Origin: Billgrantia ethanolica
GTDB lineage: Bacteria; Pseudomonadota; Gammaproteobacteria; Pseudomonadales; Halomonadaceae
Length of the DNA: 64,000 bases
Assembly (NCBI RefSeq): GCF_021404305.1
Contig: NZ_JABFTX010000002.1
Coordinates: 496,001 to 560,000, forward strand
Direction: 5' to 3'
Shown here: positions 9,586-18,874 of the stretch, one piece after another
Layout: every line of letters begins with the position of its first letter
How positions within the stretch are numbered: position 1 is the first letter of the stretch
The notes under the pieces: generated by a model
Databases searched by the model: none
Seen by the model: only the letters and a program-made list of their open reading frames with translations
What the model was told of the DNA's origin: nothing
Made by a program: the position numbers and the translations under genes

Positions 9586-9632
9586 CCGGCGGCGGGATCC
9601 CCAGTGGAACCCGCCCGCCGCCGGGCTTTTTT
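9586..9632 (+). terminator. GC-rich terminator between glxR and ttuD
   Basis: CCGGCGGCGGG (9586-9596) pairs perfectly with CCCGCCGCCGG (9614-9624) over 11 bp, and six T follow at 9627-9632. It should end or attenuate transcription from gcl-hyi-glxR before the kinase genes. Confidence 0.8.
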
Positions 9633-9684
9633 CCTGCCTACCCTGCTGTTACCGTCGTTGCTGTCATCCGCTCGAGGTGTGCCC

Positions 9685-10989
9685 ATGTCACAACAACTTC
9701 CTTCCCTGGACCACACGACAGACATCGCGACATGGCTGCGCCGGCTTGCCGACGTGGCCGTGACCGCCGTGCATCCGGATTCCCTGGTCGCCGACCTGCT
9801 GCCCGACCCTCCGCCCGGGCGCACCGTGGTGGTCGGTGCCGGCAAGGCGGCGGCTGCCATGGCTGCGGCGCTGGAGCGCGCCTGGCAGGCACGCTGCCCC
9901 GATGCGCCGCTCACCGGCCTGGTGGTGACCCGCTACGGTCACGCTGAGGAGTGCGAGGTGATCGAGGTGCTCGAAGCCTCCCACCCGATGCCCGACGACC
10001 TGGGCGAGAAGGCGGCCCGGCGCATGCTTGAGGCGGTCGCGGAGCTGGGCCAGGACGACCGCGTGATCGCCTTGATCTCCGGCGGCGGCTCGGCGCTGAT
10101 GACGCTGCCCGCCGAGGGCATCTCGCTTGCCGACAAGCAGGCGATCAATCGCGAGCTTTTGCGTTGCGGCGCGCCGATCGGCCAGATGAACACCGTGCGC
10201 CGCCACCTTTCCGCGATCAAGGGCGGGCGCCTGGCGGCGGCGGCACACCCCGCCCAGGTGGTGACCTGGCTGATCTCCGATATTCCCGGCGACGTGGCCA
10301 CGCAGATCGCTTCGGGGCCGACCCTGCCGGATCGGTCGACCCCGGCCGATGCGCTGGCGGTGCTCGAGCGCTACGCCATCGAGATACCCGACCACGTGCG
10401 CCGCCATCTGGAGCAGGCCCGGGGAGCGCCATCCCCCGACGACGAGACTTTCACGCGTGATGACAGCGTGACTCTGGCCCGCGCTCATGATGCGCTGGAA
10501 GCCGCTCGGGCCGCAGCGGAAGCGGCCGGGGTGAAGGTTGAAGTCCTGGGCGACGACCTGGAGGGCGAGGCCCGCGAGCTGGGCCGCACCCAGGCGCGCC
10601 TGGCGCTGGCGGCGCGCGACGAGATCGAAGCGCCGCTGCTGATTCTCTCCGGTGGCGAGACCAGCGTCACCGTGCGCGGCGATGGGCGCGGTGGGCGCAA
10701 CGTGGAGTACTTGCTGGGGCTGTTCGAGGCCCTGGCCGGTGCCGAGGGCATTCATGCCCTGGCCATCGACACCGATGGCATCGACGGCTCCGAAGACAAC
10801 GCCGGCGCGCTGTTCTCGCCCGACGACTGGGCCCGCGCTCGTGAGCAGGGGCTACAGCCTGCCGATTACCTGTCACGCAACGACGCGTATACTTTCTTCC
10901 AGGCATTGGATCGACTGATCGTCACCGGTCCGACCCGCACCAATGTCAACGACTTCCGTGCCATCCTGGTCTTGCCGAGGACACCATGA
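9685..10989 (+). CDS. ttuD: Glycerate 2-kinase (MOFRL family)
   Basis: This enzyme phosphorylates D-glycerate to 2-phosphoglycerate, taking the GlxR product into lower glycolysis. The 434-residue protein has the N-terminal DUF4147 domain ([29 protein letters not shown]) and the C-terminal MOFRL domain ([38 protein letters not shown]). I take the ATG at 9685, with GAGGTG at 9674-9679, over an upstream in-frame start that would read through the terminator hairpin. Its stop overlaps the pyruvate kinase start by 4 bp, so the two are translationally coupled. Confidence 0.94.
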   Translation: MSQQLPSLDHTTDIATWLRRLADVAVTAVHPDSLVADLLPDPPPGRTVVVGAGKAAAAMAAALERAWQARCPDAPLTGLVVTRYGHAEECEVIEVLEASHPMPDDLGEKAARRMLEAVAELGQDDRVIALISGGGSALMTLPAEGISLADKQAINRELLRCGAPIGQMNTVRRHLSAIKGGRLAAAAHPAQVVTWLISDIPGDVATQIASGPTLPDRSTPADALAVLERYAIEIPDHVRRHLEQARGAPSPDDETFTRDDSVTLARAHDALEAARAAAEAAGVKVEVLGDDLEGEARELGRTQARLALAARDEIEAPLLILSGGETSVTVRGDGRGGRNVEYLLGLFEALAGAEGIHALAIDTDGIDGSEDNAGALFSPDDWARAREQGLQPADYLSRNDAYTFFQALDRLIVTGPTRTNVNDFRAILVLPRTP

Positions 10990-12470
10990 CGCTTCCGCCA
11001 CACGCTCCCATTCATGCCCCCATCCGCCGCACCAAGATCGTCGCCACCCTGGGCCCGGCCAGCGACCGTGAGGGCGTGCTGGAGGCGATGATCCGCACCG
11101 GCGTCGACGTGGTGCGCCTCAACTTCTCCCATGGCAGCGCCGCCGACCATCGCCGCCGGCTGATCGCCGTGCGTCAGATCGCCGACCGCCTGGGCAGGAG
11201 CGTGGCCGCCCTCGGCGACCTGCAGGGGCCCAAGATCCGTATCGCCCGCTTTCGCGACGGCGCCGTGACGCTTGCCGAGGGCCAGCCCTTCGTCCTCGAC
11301 ATGGCGCTGGACAGCGATGCCGGCGACGCCAGCCGCGTCGGCTGCGACTACAAGCAGCTGATCGACGACGTCGCTCCCGGCGACCGCCTGCTGCTCGACG
11401 ACGGCCGCCTGGTGCTCGACGTCGAGCGCATCGAGGGGCAGCAGGTCCATACCGTCGTGGTCACCGGCGGCAAACTCTCCAACAACAAGGGCATCAACAA
11501 GCAGGGCGGCGGACTCTCGGCTCCGGCGCTCACCGACAAGGACAAGGCCGACCTCGAGACCGCCATCGAGATCGGCGTCGACTATCTCGCCGTCTCCTTC
11601 CCGCGCCACGCCGAGGACATGCGCGAAGCGCGTCGCCTGCTCGGCGAAGCGGGCAAGGAGATCGGCCTGGTGGCCAAGCTCGAGCGCGCCGAGGCGGTGG
11701 CCGACGACGACACCCTCAACGGCATCATCGAGGCCAGCGAGGCGGTGATGGTGGCGCGTGGCGATCTCGGCGTGGAGATCGGCGACGAGAAGCTGATCGG
11801 CATGCAGAAACGCATCATCAAGCGTGCCCGCACCCTCAACCGCGCGGTGATCACCGCGACGCAGATGATGGAGTCGATGATCTCCTCACCGCTGCCCACC
11901 CGCGCCGAGGTATTCGACGTCGCCAACGCCGTGCTCGACGGCACCGACGCGGTAATGCTCTCCGCCGAGACCGCCGCCGGCGACTACCCGGTGGAGACCC
12001 TCGAAGCGATACGTCGGGTGTGTCTGGGCGCCGAGCGCGAGCGTGTGGCTCAGGAGTCGGGGCACCGCATTCACGAGGGCTTCTCGCGTATCGACGAGAC
12101 CATCGCGCTCTCCGCCATGTACGCCGCCAACCACCTTACCGGGGTGGCCGCCATCGCCTGCATGACCTCGACCGGCTACACCCCGCTGATCGCCTCGCGC
12201 ATCCGTTCGGGGCTGCCCATCGTCGGGCTGGCCCACAGCCCCATCGCCCAGCGCCGCATGGCGCTCTACCGCGGGGTGGTCTCGCTGCCGTTCGACACCA
12301 GCGCGATGGCGGCCAGCGAGCTCAACGACCGGGCGCTGGCGCTGCTGGTGCAACAGGGGATTGCCGAACCGGGGGATCATGTCATTCTGACCCGAGGCGA
12401 TCACATGAACGCCCACGGTGGAACCAATACCCTGAAGATTCTCGACGTTTCCGAGAAGCACCAGGCTTGA
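10986..12470 (+). CDS. pyk: Pyruvate kinase
   Basis: Pyruvate kinase converts phosphoenolpyruvate and ADP to pyruvate and ATP. The 494-residue protein starts [14 protein letters not shown], carries [16 protein letters not shown], the active-site region [13 protein letters not shown] and TATQMMESM, and has the C-terminal allosteric domain. Overlap with ttuD (ATGA) ties it to glycerate use, making a short route from glycerate to pyruvate once enolase acts; this placement resembles ttuE of tartrate utilisation clusters. The cell may have another pyruvate kinase elsewhere. Confidence 0.96.
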   Translation: MTLPPHAPIHAPIRRTKIVATLGPASDREGVLEAMIRTGVDVVRLNFSHGSAADHRRRLIAVRQIADRLGRSVAALGDLQGPKIRIARFRDGAVTLAEGQPFVLDMALDSDAGDASRVGCDYKQLIDDVAPGDRLLLDDGRLVLDVERIEGQQVHTVVVTGGKLSNNKGINKQGGGLSAPALTDKDKADLETAIEIGVDYLAVSFPRHAEDMREARRLLGEAGKEIGLVAKLERAEAVADDDTLNGIIEASEAVMVARGDLGVEIGDEKLIGMQKRIIKRARTLNRAVITATQMMESMISSPLPTRAEVFDVANAVLDGTDAVMLSAETAAGDYPVETLEAIRRVCLGAERERVAQESGHRIHEGFSRIDETIALSAMYAANHLTGVAAIACMTSTGYTPLIASRIRSGLPIVGLAHSPIAQRRMALYRGVVSLPFDTSAMAASELNDRALALLVQQGIAEPGDHVILTRGDHMNAHGGTNTLKILDVSEKHQA

Positions 12471-12488
12471 TGTTATACGGCTTGGTTT

Positions 12489-12496
12489 TGTATACA
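12489..12496. promoter_or_regulatory. TGTATACA palindrome 4, upstream of the GntR gene
   Basis: This copy lies 76 bp before the GntR start, between pyk and the regulator. It shares its core with the three sites upstream of puuE, which suggests autoregulation. An inverted repeat CAGGAA/TTCCTG immediately follows. Confidence 0.5.
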
Positions 12497-12571
12497 GGAA
12501 GCCTGCTTTCCTGTGGCCAGAATGGAGGAAACGTGCGAAGGTAAGCTCATGACAAGGCGAGAGGGCAAGCC

Positions 12572-13306
12572 ATGAGCACCACCTGGCAGGACGAGGTTGC
12601 CGCTGAAACCCGGGCAGGCGGCAGGATCAGCGATCGTTTCATCGTCGACAAGGTGCGCGCGGCGGTGCTGACCCAGCGTCTGCCGCCAGGTACGCGCCTG
12701 CCCGAGGTGGCGCTGGGCGAGATCTTCGGCGTCAGCCGCTCGGTGGTCCGCAAGGCGCTGACTCGGCTGGCTGCCGATCACGTCGTCAGCCAACAGCCCA
12801 ACCAGGTGGCCCGGGTGCGCGCACCTAGCATCGAAGAGACCCGCGAGACTTTCGCTGCACGGCGTCTGGTGGAGGGCGAGGTGGCGGCCCTGCTGGCGGG
12901 CCGGCTCGACGCCGAGCTGCTGGAGGAGATCGCCTCGCGGGTCGAGCGAGAGGCTGAGGCCCATGCCCGCGGCGACGAGGCGGCCCGCATCGAAAACTCT
13001 CTGGCAATCCACCACCTGCTCGCCGAGCATTCGCCCAACCGGGTGCTCGGCGCCATGCTCACCGACCTGATCTTGCGCACCTCCATTGTCATCGCCCTGT
13101 ACAAGCGGGCCGGCCTGGCGAGCTGCTACCTGGCCGAGGATCACCCGGCGCTGCTTGGCCACCTGCGTGGCGGCGACGGTGAGGCGGCACGGCGCTGCAT
13201 CCACGAGCATCTTCAGGCGCTGGAAGGGCTGCTGGATCTCAGCACACGCGAGACTCGCATCGACCTGATGGCGATTCTCGGTCAGCGTGAGGGTGCGATG
13301 TCTTGA
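12572..13306 (+). CDS. GntR-family regulator, FCD subfamily
   Basis: The 244-residue protein has an N-terminal winged helix (RLPEVALGEIFGVSRSVVRKAL, about residues 48-69) and an all-helical FCD ligand-binding domain with Asp/His residues of the usual metal site (for example ENSLAIHHLLAEH). FCD regulators normally bind carboxylate effectors and repress adjacent catabolic genes. It follows the glyoxylate block and shares TGTATACA boxes with puuE, so it is the best candidate regulator of ureide use. Its end overlaps the DUF192 gene by 4 bp. Confidence 0.92.
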   Translation: MSTTWQDEVAAETRAGGRISDRFIVDKVRAAVLTQRLPPGTRLPEVALGEIFGVSRSVVRKALTRLAADHVVSQQPNQVARVRAPSIEETRETFAARRLVEGEVAALLAGRLDAELLEEIASRVEREAEAHARGDEAARIENSLAIHHLLAEHSPNRVLGAMLTDLILRTSIVIALYKRAGLASCYLAEDHPALLGHLRGGDGEAARRCIHEHLQALEGLLDLSTRETRIDLMAILGQREGAMS

Positions 13307-13833
13307 AACGCTCGGCAGACCTGACACTCGGCACCCGCAGGTACCAGGCTGCCGCTCTGGCCTTGCTCGGCGGTCTGCTGCTCGTCTGGCAGTGGCCGGC
13401 CGGGGCCGGGGAGCCGTCCACACTCGAACGTGCACCGCTGGAGGTCGTGACCGAGGGCGAGCGCCATCGGCTCGAGGTGGAGCTGGCTCGCAGCTCGGCC
13501 GAGCGCCAGAAAGGGCTGATGGATCGCGACCATCTCCCCGCGGACGCCGGCATGCTGTTTCTCTACACGGAGCCCCAGTCGCCCCAGGGCGGCTTCTGGA
13601 TGTACCGCACCCGCATCCCGCTGGACATCGCCTTCATCGACGCCGAAGGGCGTATCGCAGCCAAGGCCACCATGCAGCCTTGCCCTTCGCAGAATCCCTA
13701 CGACTGCCCGGTCACCCTGGCGGGCGTGACCTATCATGCGGCGCTTGAAGTCAACGCTGGCTACTTCGACGCGCACGACATCGAGGTCGGCGACTGCGTC
13801 ATCTGGCCGGGCCGGCCGGACGGCTGCAACTAG
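13303..13833 (+). CDS. DUF192 secreted protein
   Basis: This 176-residue protein has an N-terminal hydrophobic signal segment (AAALALLGGLLLVW) and a DUF192 domain (about 45-165) with family motifs RQKGLMDRDHLPADAGMLF, FWMYRTRIPLDIAFID and MQPC. The function of DUF192 is not established. The proposed start is a TTG inside the GntR stop (TTGA overlap), with GAGGG about 9 nt upstream; no ATG exists before the conserved domain. It converges with the EamA gene and overlaps it by 4 bp. Confidence 0.85.
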   Translation: MKRSADLTLGTRRYQAAALALLGGLLLVWQWPAGAGEPSTLERAPLEVVTEGERHRLEVELARSSAERQKGLMDRDHLPADAGMLFLYTEPQSPQGGFWMYRTRIPLDIAFIDAEGRIAAKATMQPCPSQNPYDCPVTLAGVTYHAALEVNAGYFDAHDIEVGDCVIWPGRPDGCN

Positions 13834-14687
13834 CGACCAAGCAGGGCGCGGAAGCGAATCACGATCAGTGCCACGCCGGCGATGACCATGACGCCGCCGA
13901 TCAGTACATGGACGTTTAGGCTCTCACCCAACAGCACGATGCCCAGCACGACCGCGCCCATCGGCACCATCAGACTCAGCGGGGCCAGTCGGCTTACCGG
14001 GTGGCGCCGCAGCAGGCCGTACCACATGCCGTAGGCGACGATCGATGACATCACCGCGGTATAGAACACCGCGCCCCAGCCGAACCAGCCGGCGGTGGCC
14101 ATGGCGCTGACCTGGCCGCTTTCGAACCACCAGGAGCCGATGGCCACCTGGGGCACGGCGAGCAGGGCCGTCCAGCCGGCCAGTGCCAGCGGTGGGATAT
14201 TGGGCCCCATCTTGATCAGCAGCTGCGACACGGCCCAGCCGAAGGCGCTGAGCAGCAGCAGCGTCATGGGTAGCGCCGAGGGCAGGCTGGGGCCGCCGGC
14301 CAGTACTACCACCCCGCCAAACGACAGCGCGAGGCCAACCACGCGCTTGACGCTCAGGCGCTCGCCCAGGAACAGCACCGCCAGCAGCGTGGCGAAGGGC
14401 GTGCCCATCTGCACCAGCAGGGCGCCGGTGCCGGCCTCCGCCTGCCCCAGACCGATGAACAGCAGGGCGAAGTGCAGGGTGCCGAAGGTCGCCGAGAGCA
14501 GCAGCAGGAAGGGCAGATGACGACGCGCCACCGGATGGAAGGGCACCAGCAGCGCCGCCACCAGAATGAAGCGCAGGGTGGTGAGCAGCAGCGGTGGCAG
14601 CTCCGTTACCCCCCATTTGATGACGATGATGTTCAAGGCCCAGATCATCACGATCGAGAGGCCCAACAGCAGGTCGCGCAGTGGCAC
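13830..14687 (-). CDS. EamA/RhaT-family (DMT) transporter
   Basis: This 285-residue inner-membrane protein has ten predicted hydrophobic segments in two EamA repeats: the first opens with LLLGLSIVMIWALNIIVIKWG, and the second covers the region around LLSAFGWAVSQLLIKMG. Members export amino acids or other metabolites; no substrate can be read from the sequence. It is transcribed leftward, convergent with DUF192 and divergent from the TRAP operon starting at 14879. Confidence 0.9.
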   Translation of the reverse strand: MPLRDLLLGLSIVMIWALNIIVIKWGVTELPPLLLTTLRFILVAALLVPFHPVARRHLPFLLLLSATFGTLHFALLFIGLGQAEAGTGALLVQMGTPFATLLAVLFLGERLSVKRVVGLALSFGGVVVLAGGPSLPSALPMTLLLLSAFGWAVSQLLIKMGPNIPPLALAGWTALLAVPQVAIGSWWFESGQVSAMATAGWFGWGAVFYTAVMSSIVAYGMWYGLLRRHPVSRLAPLSLMVPMGAVVLGIVLLGESLNVHVLIGGVMVIAGVALIVIRFRALLGR

Positions 14688-14878
14688 GGCAGGCTCCTTG
14701 TCGTATTCGCCCCGGCGAGGATGGCAGCCCGATGCCGTGCGTCGCCGATATCGTTAACGGACTACCATTCAACGCCCGACATCGTAGAATGTCGAGGCGA
14801 GGCGAAATTGTCGATGCCCGCCAGAACGATAATCACGGCCGGCCCTGTCGGAGCCGGCCCCTGCTGCAAGGACACGTC

Positions 14879-15889
14879 ATGAATTCACCACGTCGTATCA
14901 CCCGTATCGCCGCGGCCCTGGCCGGTGCCGCCGTGCTCACGGCCTCGCTCTCGACGCAGGCGCGGGAGCTTTCCGTTTCCACCGTGCTCTCCGACGCCTT
15001 CCCCTGGGGCCAGGCGGCGGAGAAGTGGGCCGAACTGGTGGAGGAGCGTACGGGGGGCGAGTTGACCCTGCGCGTCTACCCCAACTCGCAGCTGGTGGCT
15101 GGCGACCAGACCCGTGAGTTCTCCGCCATGCGTTCCGGCCTGATCGACATGGCCGTGGGCTCGACCATCAACTGGTCGCCCCAGGTGCCGGAGCTCAACC
15201 TCTTCTCGCTGCCCTTCTTCATGCCCGACGAGGCGGCGGTCGATGCGGTAACCGGCGGCGAGGCCGGCGAGATGGTCTTCGAGGCCATCGAATCCCGCGG
15301 CGTGATTCCGCTGGCCTGGGGCGAGAACGGCTTCCGCCAGCTCTCCAACTCCCGCGGTCCGATCAGCGAGCCTGGCGACCTCAACGGCTTGAAGATTCGT
15401 GTGGTCGGCTCGCCGCTGTTCCAGGACACCTTCACCGCTCTGGGTGCCGACCCCACCCAGATGAGCTGGACCGATGCCCAGCCGGCGCTGACCACCGGCG
15501 CCGTAGATGGCCAGGAGAACCCGTTGTCGGTGTTCGACGTGGCGCGCATCGACCAGGTGGGTCAGGAGCACCTGACCCTGTGGAACTACATGAACGACCC
15601 ACTGATATTCGCCGTCAACCAGCGCGTATGGGATTCCCTCTCGGAAGAGCATCGCGAGATCCTGCGTGAGACCGCCGTCGAGGCCGGCGAGTGGGAGATC
15701 GCCATGACCCGCGAGCAGGAGAGCGAGCGGCTGGCTGACATCCAGGAACGCGGCGTGCAGGTCACCGAGTTGACCGAAGAGCAGCATGCCGCCTTCGTCA
15801 ATGCTACGCGCAGCGTGCACGACAAGTGGATTCCGCGGATCGGCCCGGAGCTGGTCGAAGCTGCGCGTCAGGCCATCGAGGCTCGCTGA
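14879..15889 (+). CDS. dctP: TRAP transporter solute-binding protein DctP
   Basis: The periplasmic substrate-binding subunit of a tripartite ATP-independent transporter is 336 residues long. Residues 1-32 form a signal peptide (ALAGAAVLTASLSTQA), and the mature region shows the DctP fold, with PNSQLVAGDQTRE, the helix-9 region NGFRQLSNSRGPI and the ligand-binding region GLKIRVVGSPLF. An unusable upstream extension is rejected in favour of the ATG at 14879 beside AAGGA. It is followed by a hairpin and then dctQ and dctM. The ligand is unknown, although an organic acid is usual. Confidence 0.93.
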   Translation: MNSPRRITRIAAALAGAAVLTASLSTQARELSVSTVLSDAFPWGQAAEKWAELVEERTGGELTLRVYPNSQLVAGDQTREFSAMRSGLIDMAVGSTINWSPQVPELNLFSLPFFMPDEAAVDAVTGGEAGEMVFEAIESRGVIPLAWGENGFRQLSNSRGPISEPGDLNGLKIRVVGSPLFQDTFTALGADPTQMSWTDAQPALTTGAVDGQENPLSVFDVARIDQVGQEHLTLWNYMNDPLIFAVNQRVWDSLSEEHREILRETAVEAGEWEIAMTREQESERLADIQERGVQVTELTEEQHAAFVNATRSVHDKWIPRIGPELVEAARQAIEAR

Positions 15890-15904
15890 GCCGCTTCAAC
15901 GCCT

Positions 15905-15927
15905 AGGCCCGGCTTCGAGCCGGGCCT
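15905..15927 (+). other. Intercistronic hairpin dctP/dctQ
   Basis: AGGCCCGGCT and AGCCGGGCCT form a 10-bp perfect stem with a TCG loop, followed by TATATT. Hairpins at this position commonly protect the binding-protein message or lower expression of the membrane subunits. Confidence 0.7.
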
Positions 15928-15944
15928 TATATTGCGAGGCATCC

Positions 15945-16424
15945 ATGAAGTTCTCTCCCGATGCCAGTCCCGAGCGTTGGCTGGGCTCGCTGGCGCTGGC
16001 GATCATTTCGCTGATCAGCCTGGGCAACGTCATCACGCGCTACGTGACCGGTGGCTCGCTGGCCTTCACCGAAGAGTTCTCGGTGTTCCTGCTGGTGGTG
16101 CTCACCTTCGCCGGTGCCTCGGTGGCGCTGCGGCGCAATGGACACATTCGTATCGGCCTGCTCGAGCGGGCCTTGCCGGCTGCGCCGCGGCGTGCGCTGA
16201 TCCTGTTTCAGGGCGTGTGCGGTGCCATCGTGCTGGGGCTGATCACCTGGTTTGGTGCCAAGCTTACCTGGGAGGAGTATCAGTGGGAGTCGCTGTCGCC
16301 GGGGCTCGGCCTGCCGCAGTGGTGGTACCTGCTGTGGTTGCCGCTGCTGTCGGCGGCGATGCTGGTGCGCCTGGTGCAGCAGACCGTCGATCGTCTGCGC
16401 GGGAGGCTCGACGATGAGTCCTGA
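15945..16424 (+). CDS. dctQ: TRAP transporter small permease DctQ
   Basis: The small membrane subunit has 159 residues and four hydrophobic helices, with the family hallmarks ITRYVTGGSLAFTEEFSVFLLV and ALRRNGHIRIGLL. It pairs with DctM to form the Na+-coupled permease. The ATG at 15945 fits the family N-terminus. Its end overlaps dctM by 11 bp. Confidence 0.93.
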   Translation: MKFSPDASPERWLGSLALAIISLISLGNVITRYVTGGSLAFTEEFSVFLLVVLTFAGASVALRRNGHIRIGLLERALPAAPRRALILFQGVCGAIVLGLITWFGAKLTWEEYQWESLSPGLGLPQWWYLLWLPLLSAAMLVRLVQQTVDRLRGRLDDES

Positions 16425-17718
16425 CCTGTGGATGATCCTGGCCTTCGCCGGTCTGTTGATCGCCGGTGTGCCGGTGGCCTTCTCCCTGGCACTGGCCGGG
16501 GCGGTGGGCATCCTCGTCGGCCTCACCCCGGAAATGCTGGCCACCCTCGGTACCAACACCTATAACAGCATCGCCAAGTACCCGCTGATCGCCATTCCGC
16601 TGTTCATCATGACCGGCTTGATCTTCGAGCGCGCCGGGGTCGCGCTGCGCCTGGTGCGCTTCGCCCAGGCGCTGATCGGCCCTCGTCATGGCGGCCTGGC
16701 GCTGGTGGCGGTGCTGGTGTGCATGATCATGGGCGGCATGAGCGGCTCCGGCCCGGCAGACGCCGCGGCGGTGGCCATGGTGATGCTGCCGAGCATGACC
16801 AAGGCCGGCTACCCCAAGCCCTTCTCTGCCACGCTGATCGCTGCGTCCGCCTCCACGGCCATTCTGATCCCGCCCTCGGTGGCGCTGATCCTCTACTCCA
16901 TCGTGGTGCCCGGGGTCGACCTGCGGGCGCTGTTCGCGGCCGGGCTGTTCCCCGGCATCCTGGCCGGCCTGGCGCTGCTGGTGCCGGCGCTGCTCGTCTC
17001 GAAGCGCTATGGTTGGGAGGGCGGCACGCCGGTGGAGGGGGCGGAACGGCTCAAGGTGGGCGAGACCTTCAAGCAGGCGCTGCCGGCGCTGTTCGCACCG
17101 GTGCTGATCCTGGGCGGGCTGCGTTCGGGTCTGTTCACGCCTACCGAGGCGGCCGTGGTGGCGGTGGCCTACGGCGCCCTGGTCGGGCTGTTCCTGACTC
17201 GCGAGATCGGCTGGCGCGATCTGTGGAGCCTGCTCGGCGAGGCGGCGGTGATCTCCGGTGTGGTGATGCTGATCATCGCCCTGGCCGGTATCTTCGCCTG
17301 GGCCGGCACCATGCTCGGTACCTTCCGCCATCTGGCGGAGTGGATCATCGGGCTCACCGACAACGGCGTGCTGTTGTTGATCCTGATCATGCTGGCGGTG
17401 TTGCTGGCGGGCATGCTGCTCGACGCCATCTCGATCTATCTGATCATGATGCCGATCCTGCTCCCGGTGATGCAGCACTTCGGCTGGAACCCAGTGTGGT
17501 TCGGCATCCTGCTGGCGATGAACATCGCCATCGGCCAGTTCACGCCACCGGTGGCGGTCAATCTGATGGTGACCACCAACATCGCCAGGATACGCCTGGA
17601 GCAGACCGTGGGCTGGGCGCTGCTGTTCGTGCTGGCCATGGCCAGCGCCCTGGCGCTGGTGGCGATCTTCCCGGAAATTGCCCTGTGGTTGCCGCGCACT
17701 CTCGGCTACAACGTCTGA
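16414..17718 (+). CDS. dctM: TRAP transporter large permease DctM
   Basis: DctM, the transport-catalysing subunit, is 434 residues long with about 12 membrane helices. It shows the IT-superfamily features IPLFIMTGLIFERAG, MGGMSGSGPADAAAVAMVM, LIPPSVALILYSIV, PTEAAVVAVAYG and FTPPVAVNLMV. The ATG lies inside dctQ, showing translational coupling. The convergent macrodomain gene overlaps its end by 13 bp. Confidence 0.95.
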   Translation: MSPDLWMILAFAGLLIAGVPVAFSLALAGAVGILVGLTPEMLATLGTNTYNSIAKYPLIAIPLFIMTGLIFERAGVALRLVRFAQALIGPRHGGLALVAVLVCMIMGGMSGSGPADAAAVAMVMLPSMTKAGYPKPFSATLIAASASTAILIPPSVALILYSIVVPGVDLRALFAAGLFPGILAGLALLVPALLVSKRYGWEGGTPVEGAERLKVGETFKQALPALFAPVLILGGLRSGLFTPTEAAVVAVAYGALVGLFLTREIGWRDLWSLLGEAAVISGVVMLIIALAGIFAWAGTMLGTFRHLAEWIIGLTDNGVLLLILIMLAVLLAGMLLDAISIYLIMMPILLPVMQHFGWNPVWFGILLAMNIAIGQFTPPVAVNLMVTTNIARIRLEQTVGWALLFVLAMASALALVAIFPEIALWLPRTLGYNV

Positions 17719-18230
17719 TCGAGCTTTGCCAGGGTGTCTTGGAAGAGCTTGGCGCTGCCGGCATCGAACAGCACGAAGCGCACCCGTTCGATGCCGGGGC
17801 AGCGAGGCAGCGTCTCGCGCACCGTGGCAAGGGCGACCCGGGCGGCCTCTTCGAGGGGATAGCCGAAGGCGCCGGCCGAAAGGGCAGGGAAGGCGATGCT
17901 GGAAAGGCCGTTCCGCTCGGCCAGCTCCAGGGCGTTGCGATAGCAGTCCGCCAGCAGTTCCGCTTCCGGCCTGTCGCGACCGTAGACCGGCCCCAGGCAG
18001 TGAATCACATGCCGGTTGGGCAGGCCGAAGGCTTCGGTGATCACCGCCTGGCCGGGTGCGATCGGCGCCAGTGGCCGACAGGCACGCTCGAGCTCAGGGC
18101 CGGCAGCCCGGTGCAGTGCACCGGCCACGCCACCGCCGGTTCGCAGCTGGGCGTTGGCGGCGTTGACCACGACGTCGATATCGGGCTGATCGGCAATGTC
18201 TCCCTGCAGGCATTCGATTCGGGCTGTCAT
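17706..18230 (-). CDS. Macrodomain protein (O-acetyl-ADP-ribose deacetylase-like)
   Basis: A single macrodomain fills this 174-residue protein. Diagnostic motifs are VVNAANAQLRTGGGVAGALH, which binds the distal ribose and pyrophosphate, and IAFPALSAGAFGYPLEEAA. Relatives such as YmdB remove acetyl or ADP-ribose groups from nucleotides, proteins or nucleic acids. It stands alone between the TRAP operon and a DUF2798 gene. Substrate use is not evident. Confidence 0.92.
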   Translation of the reverse strand: MTARIECLQGDIADQPDIDVVVNAANAQLRTGGGVAGALHRAAGPELERACRPLAPIAPGQAVITEAFGLPNRHVIHCLGPVYGRDRPEAELLADCYRNALELAERNGLSSIAFPALSAGAFGYPLEEAARVALATVRETLPRCPGIERVRFVLFDAGSAKLFQDTLAKLDQTL

Positions 18231-18365
18231 GGCGGGGCTCCTTGGGGTTTGTCAGTAGCCTGGCAGTCAGAGTGAGAACCAGCAAAAGGCGAATGCTTCG
18301 AGTAGGCAGTGCAGTACCGGTGTTGATATAATTTGGTTATTACCTTATTCCATAGTGATCATTTC

Positions 18366-18593
18366 ATGATTTCTCCCCGCTTTGCGCCGCTGGCCTTCGC
18401 CGTGCTGATGTCCGTCTACATGGTCACTTTGATGACCTTCGTCATCACCTGGGTCAACACCGGCCTCGGTGATGGCTTTGCCTGGCGCTGGTGGCGTGCG
18501 TTCTATATCGCTTGGCCGATCGCCTTTGCACTAATCTTGCTGGGTGCGCCACGCCTGCAGCGCCTCGTTGGTCGCCTGATCAAGAAGCCTTGA
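18366..18593 (+). CDS. DUF2798 small membrane protein
   Basis: The 75-residue protein has two hydrophobic helices, with the DUF2798 pattern FAVLMSVYMVTLMTFVITWVN and WRAFYIAWPIAFALILLGAP. I prefer the ATG at 18366; an in-frame TTG at 18333 would add 11 residues. No clear ribosome site is seen for either. The function of the family is unknown. Confidence 0.75.
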   Translation: MISPRFAPLAFAVLMSVYMVTLMTFVITWVNTGLGDGFAWRWWRAFYIAWPIAFALILLGAPRLQRLVGRLIKKP

Positions 18594-18671
18594 GGAGTCA
18601 GTCTTTCCTGTCCTTGTCGCTATCGGTGAGGAGCAGCCGTGCTCCCTTACATGGGTCATGCAATTTAGGAA

Positions 18672-18705
18672 TTAACGTACAGTTAACGTAAATCCCGACT
18701 AGAAT
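18672..18705 (+). promoter_or_regulatory. Promoter region of the TAXI-TRAP operon
   Basis: TTAACGTA occurs twice, at 18672-18679 and 18683-18690, exactly 11 bp (one helical turn) apart. A good -10 element, TAGAAT, follows at 18700-18705, without a good -35. The pattern suggests an activator-dependent promoter with the direct repeat as activator site. Confidence 0.5.
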
Positions 18706-18760
18706 TAGGTCAGTTGAAAAAGACCATCATGACGGCGTTTTTTTCGCTAAAGTAGATGAG

Positions 18761-18834
18761 AGCGGTGGAAACCGCTGGCCAAGGTTCATGCGCCTTGGTC
18801 ACCAGGGATCTTGCTTCAGCCAAAGCAGCTGGTG
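18761..18834 (+). promoter_or_regulatory. Three-hairpin 5' leader of the TAXI-TRAP operon
   Basis: Three hairpins lie back to back. The first is AGCGGT/ACCGCT (18761-18776). The second is GGCCAAGG/CCTTGGTC (18777-18800, one G-U). The third is CACCAG/CTGGTG (18800-18834) with an inner TGCTT/AAGCA stem. The leader from the putative promoter to the ATG is about 165 nt, long enough for a cis-acting RNA. I recognise no known riboswitch class. Confidence 0.45.
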
Positions 18835-18874
18835 AAAAACCTGCTAGCCGATAACGTCTAAAAGAGGTGTGTTA

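Noticed and set aside
12494..12514. Terminator after pyk
   Set aside because: The CAGGAA/TTCCTG stem is short and not followed by a T-run; its overlap with the TGTATACA box makes an operator region more likely.
14683..14704. Sigma-54 promoter (TGGCAC plus TTG)
   Set aside because: The spacing between the GG and GC elements is wrong, and the sequence lies at the start of the leftward EamA gene.
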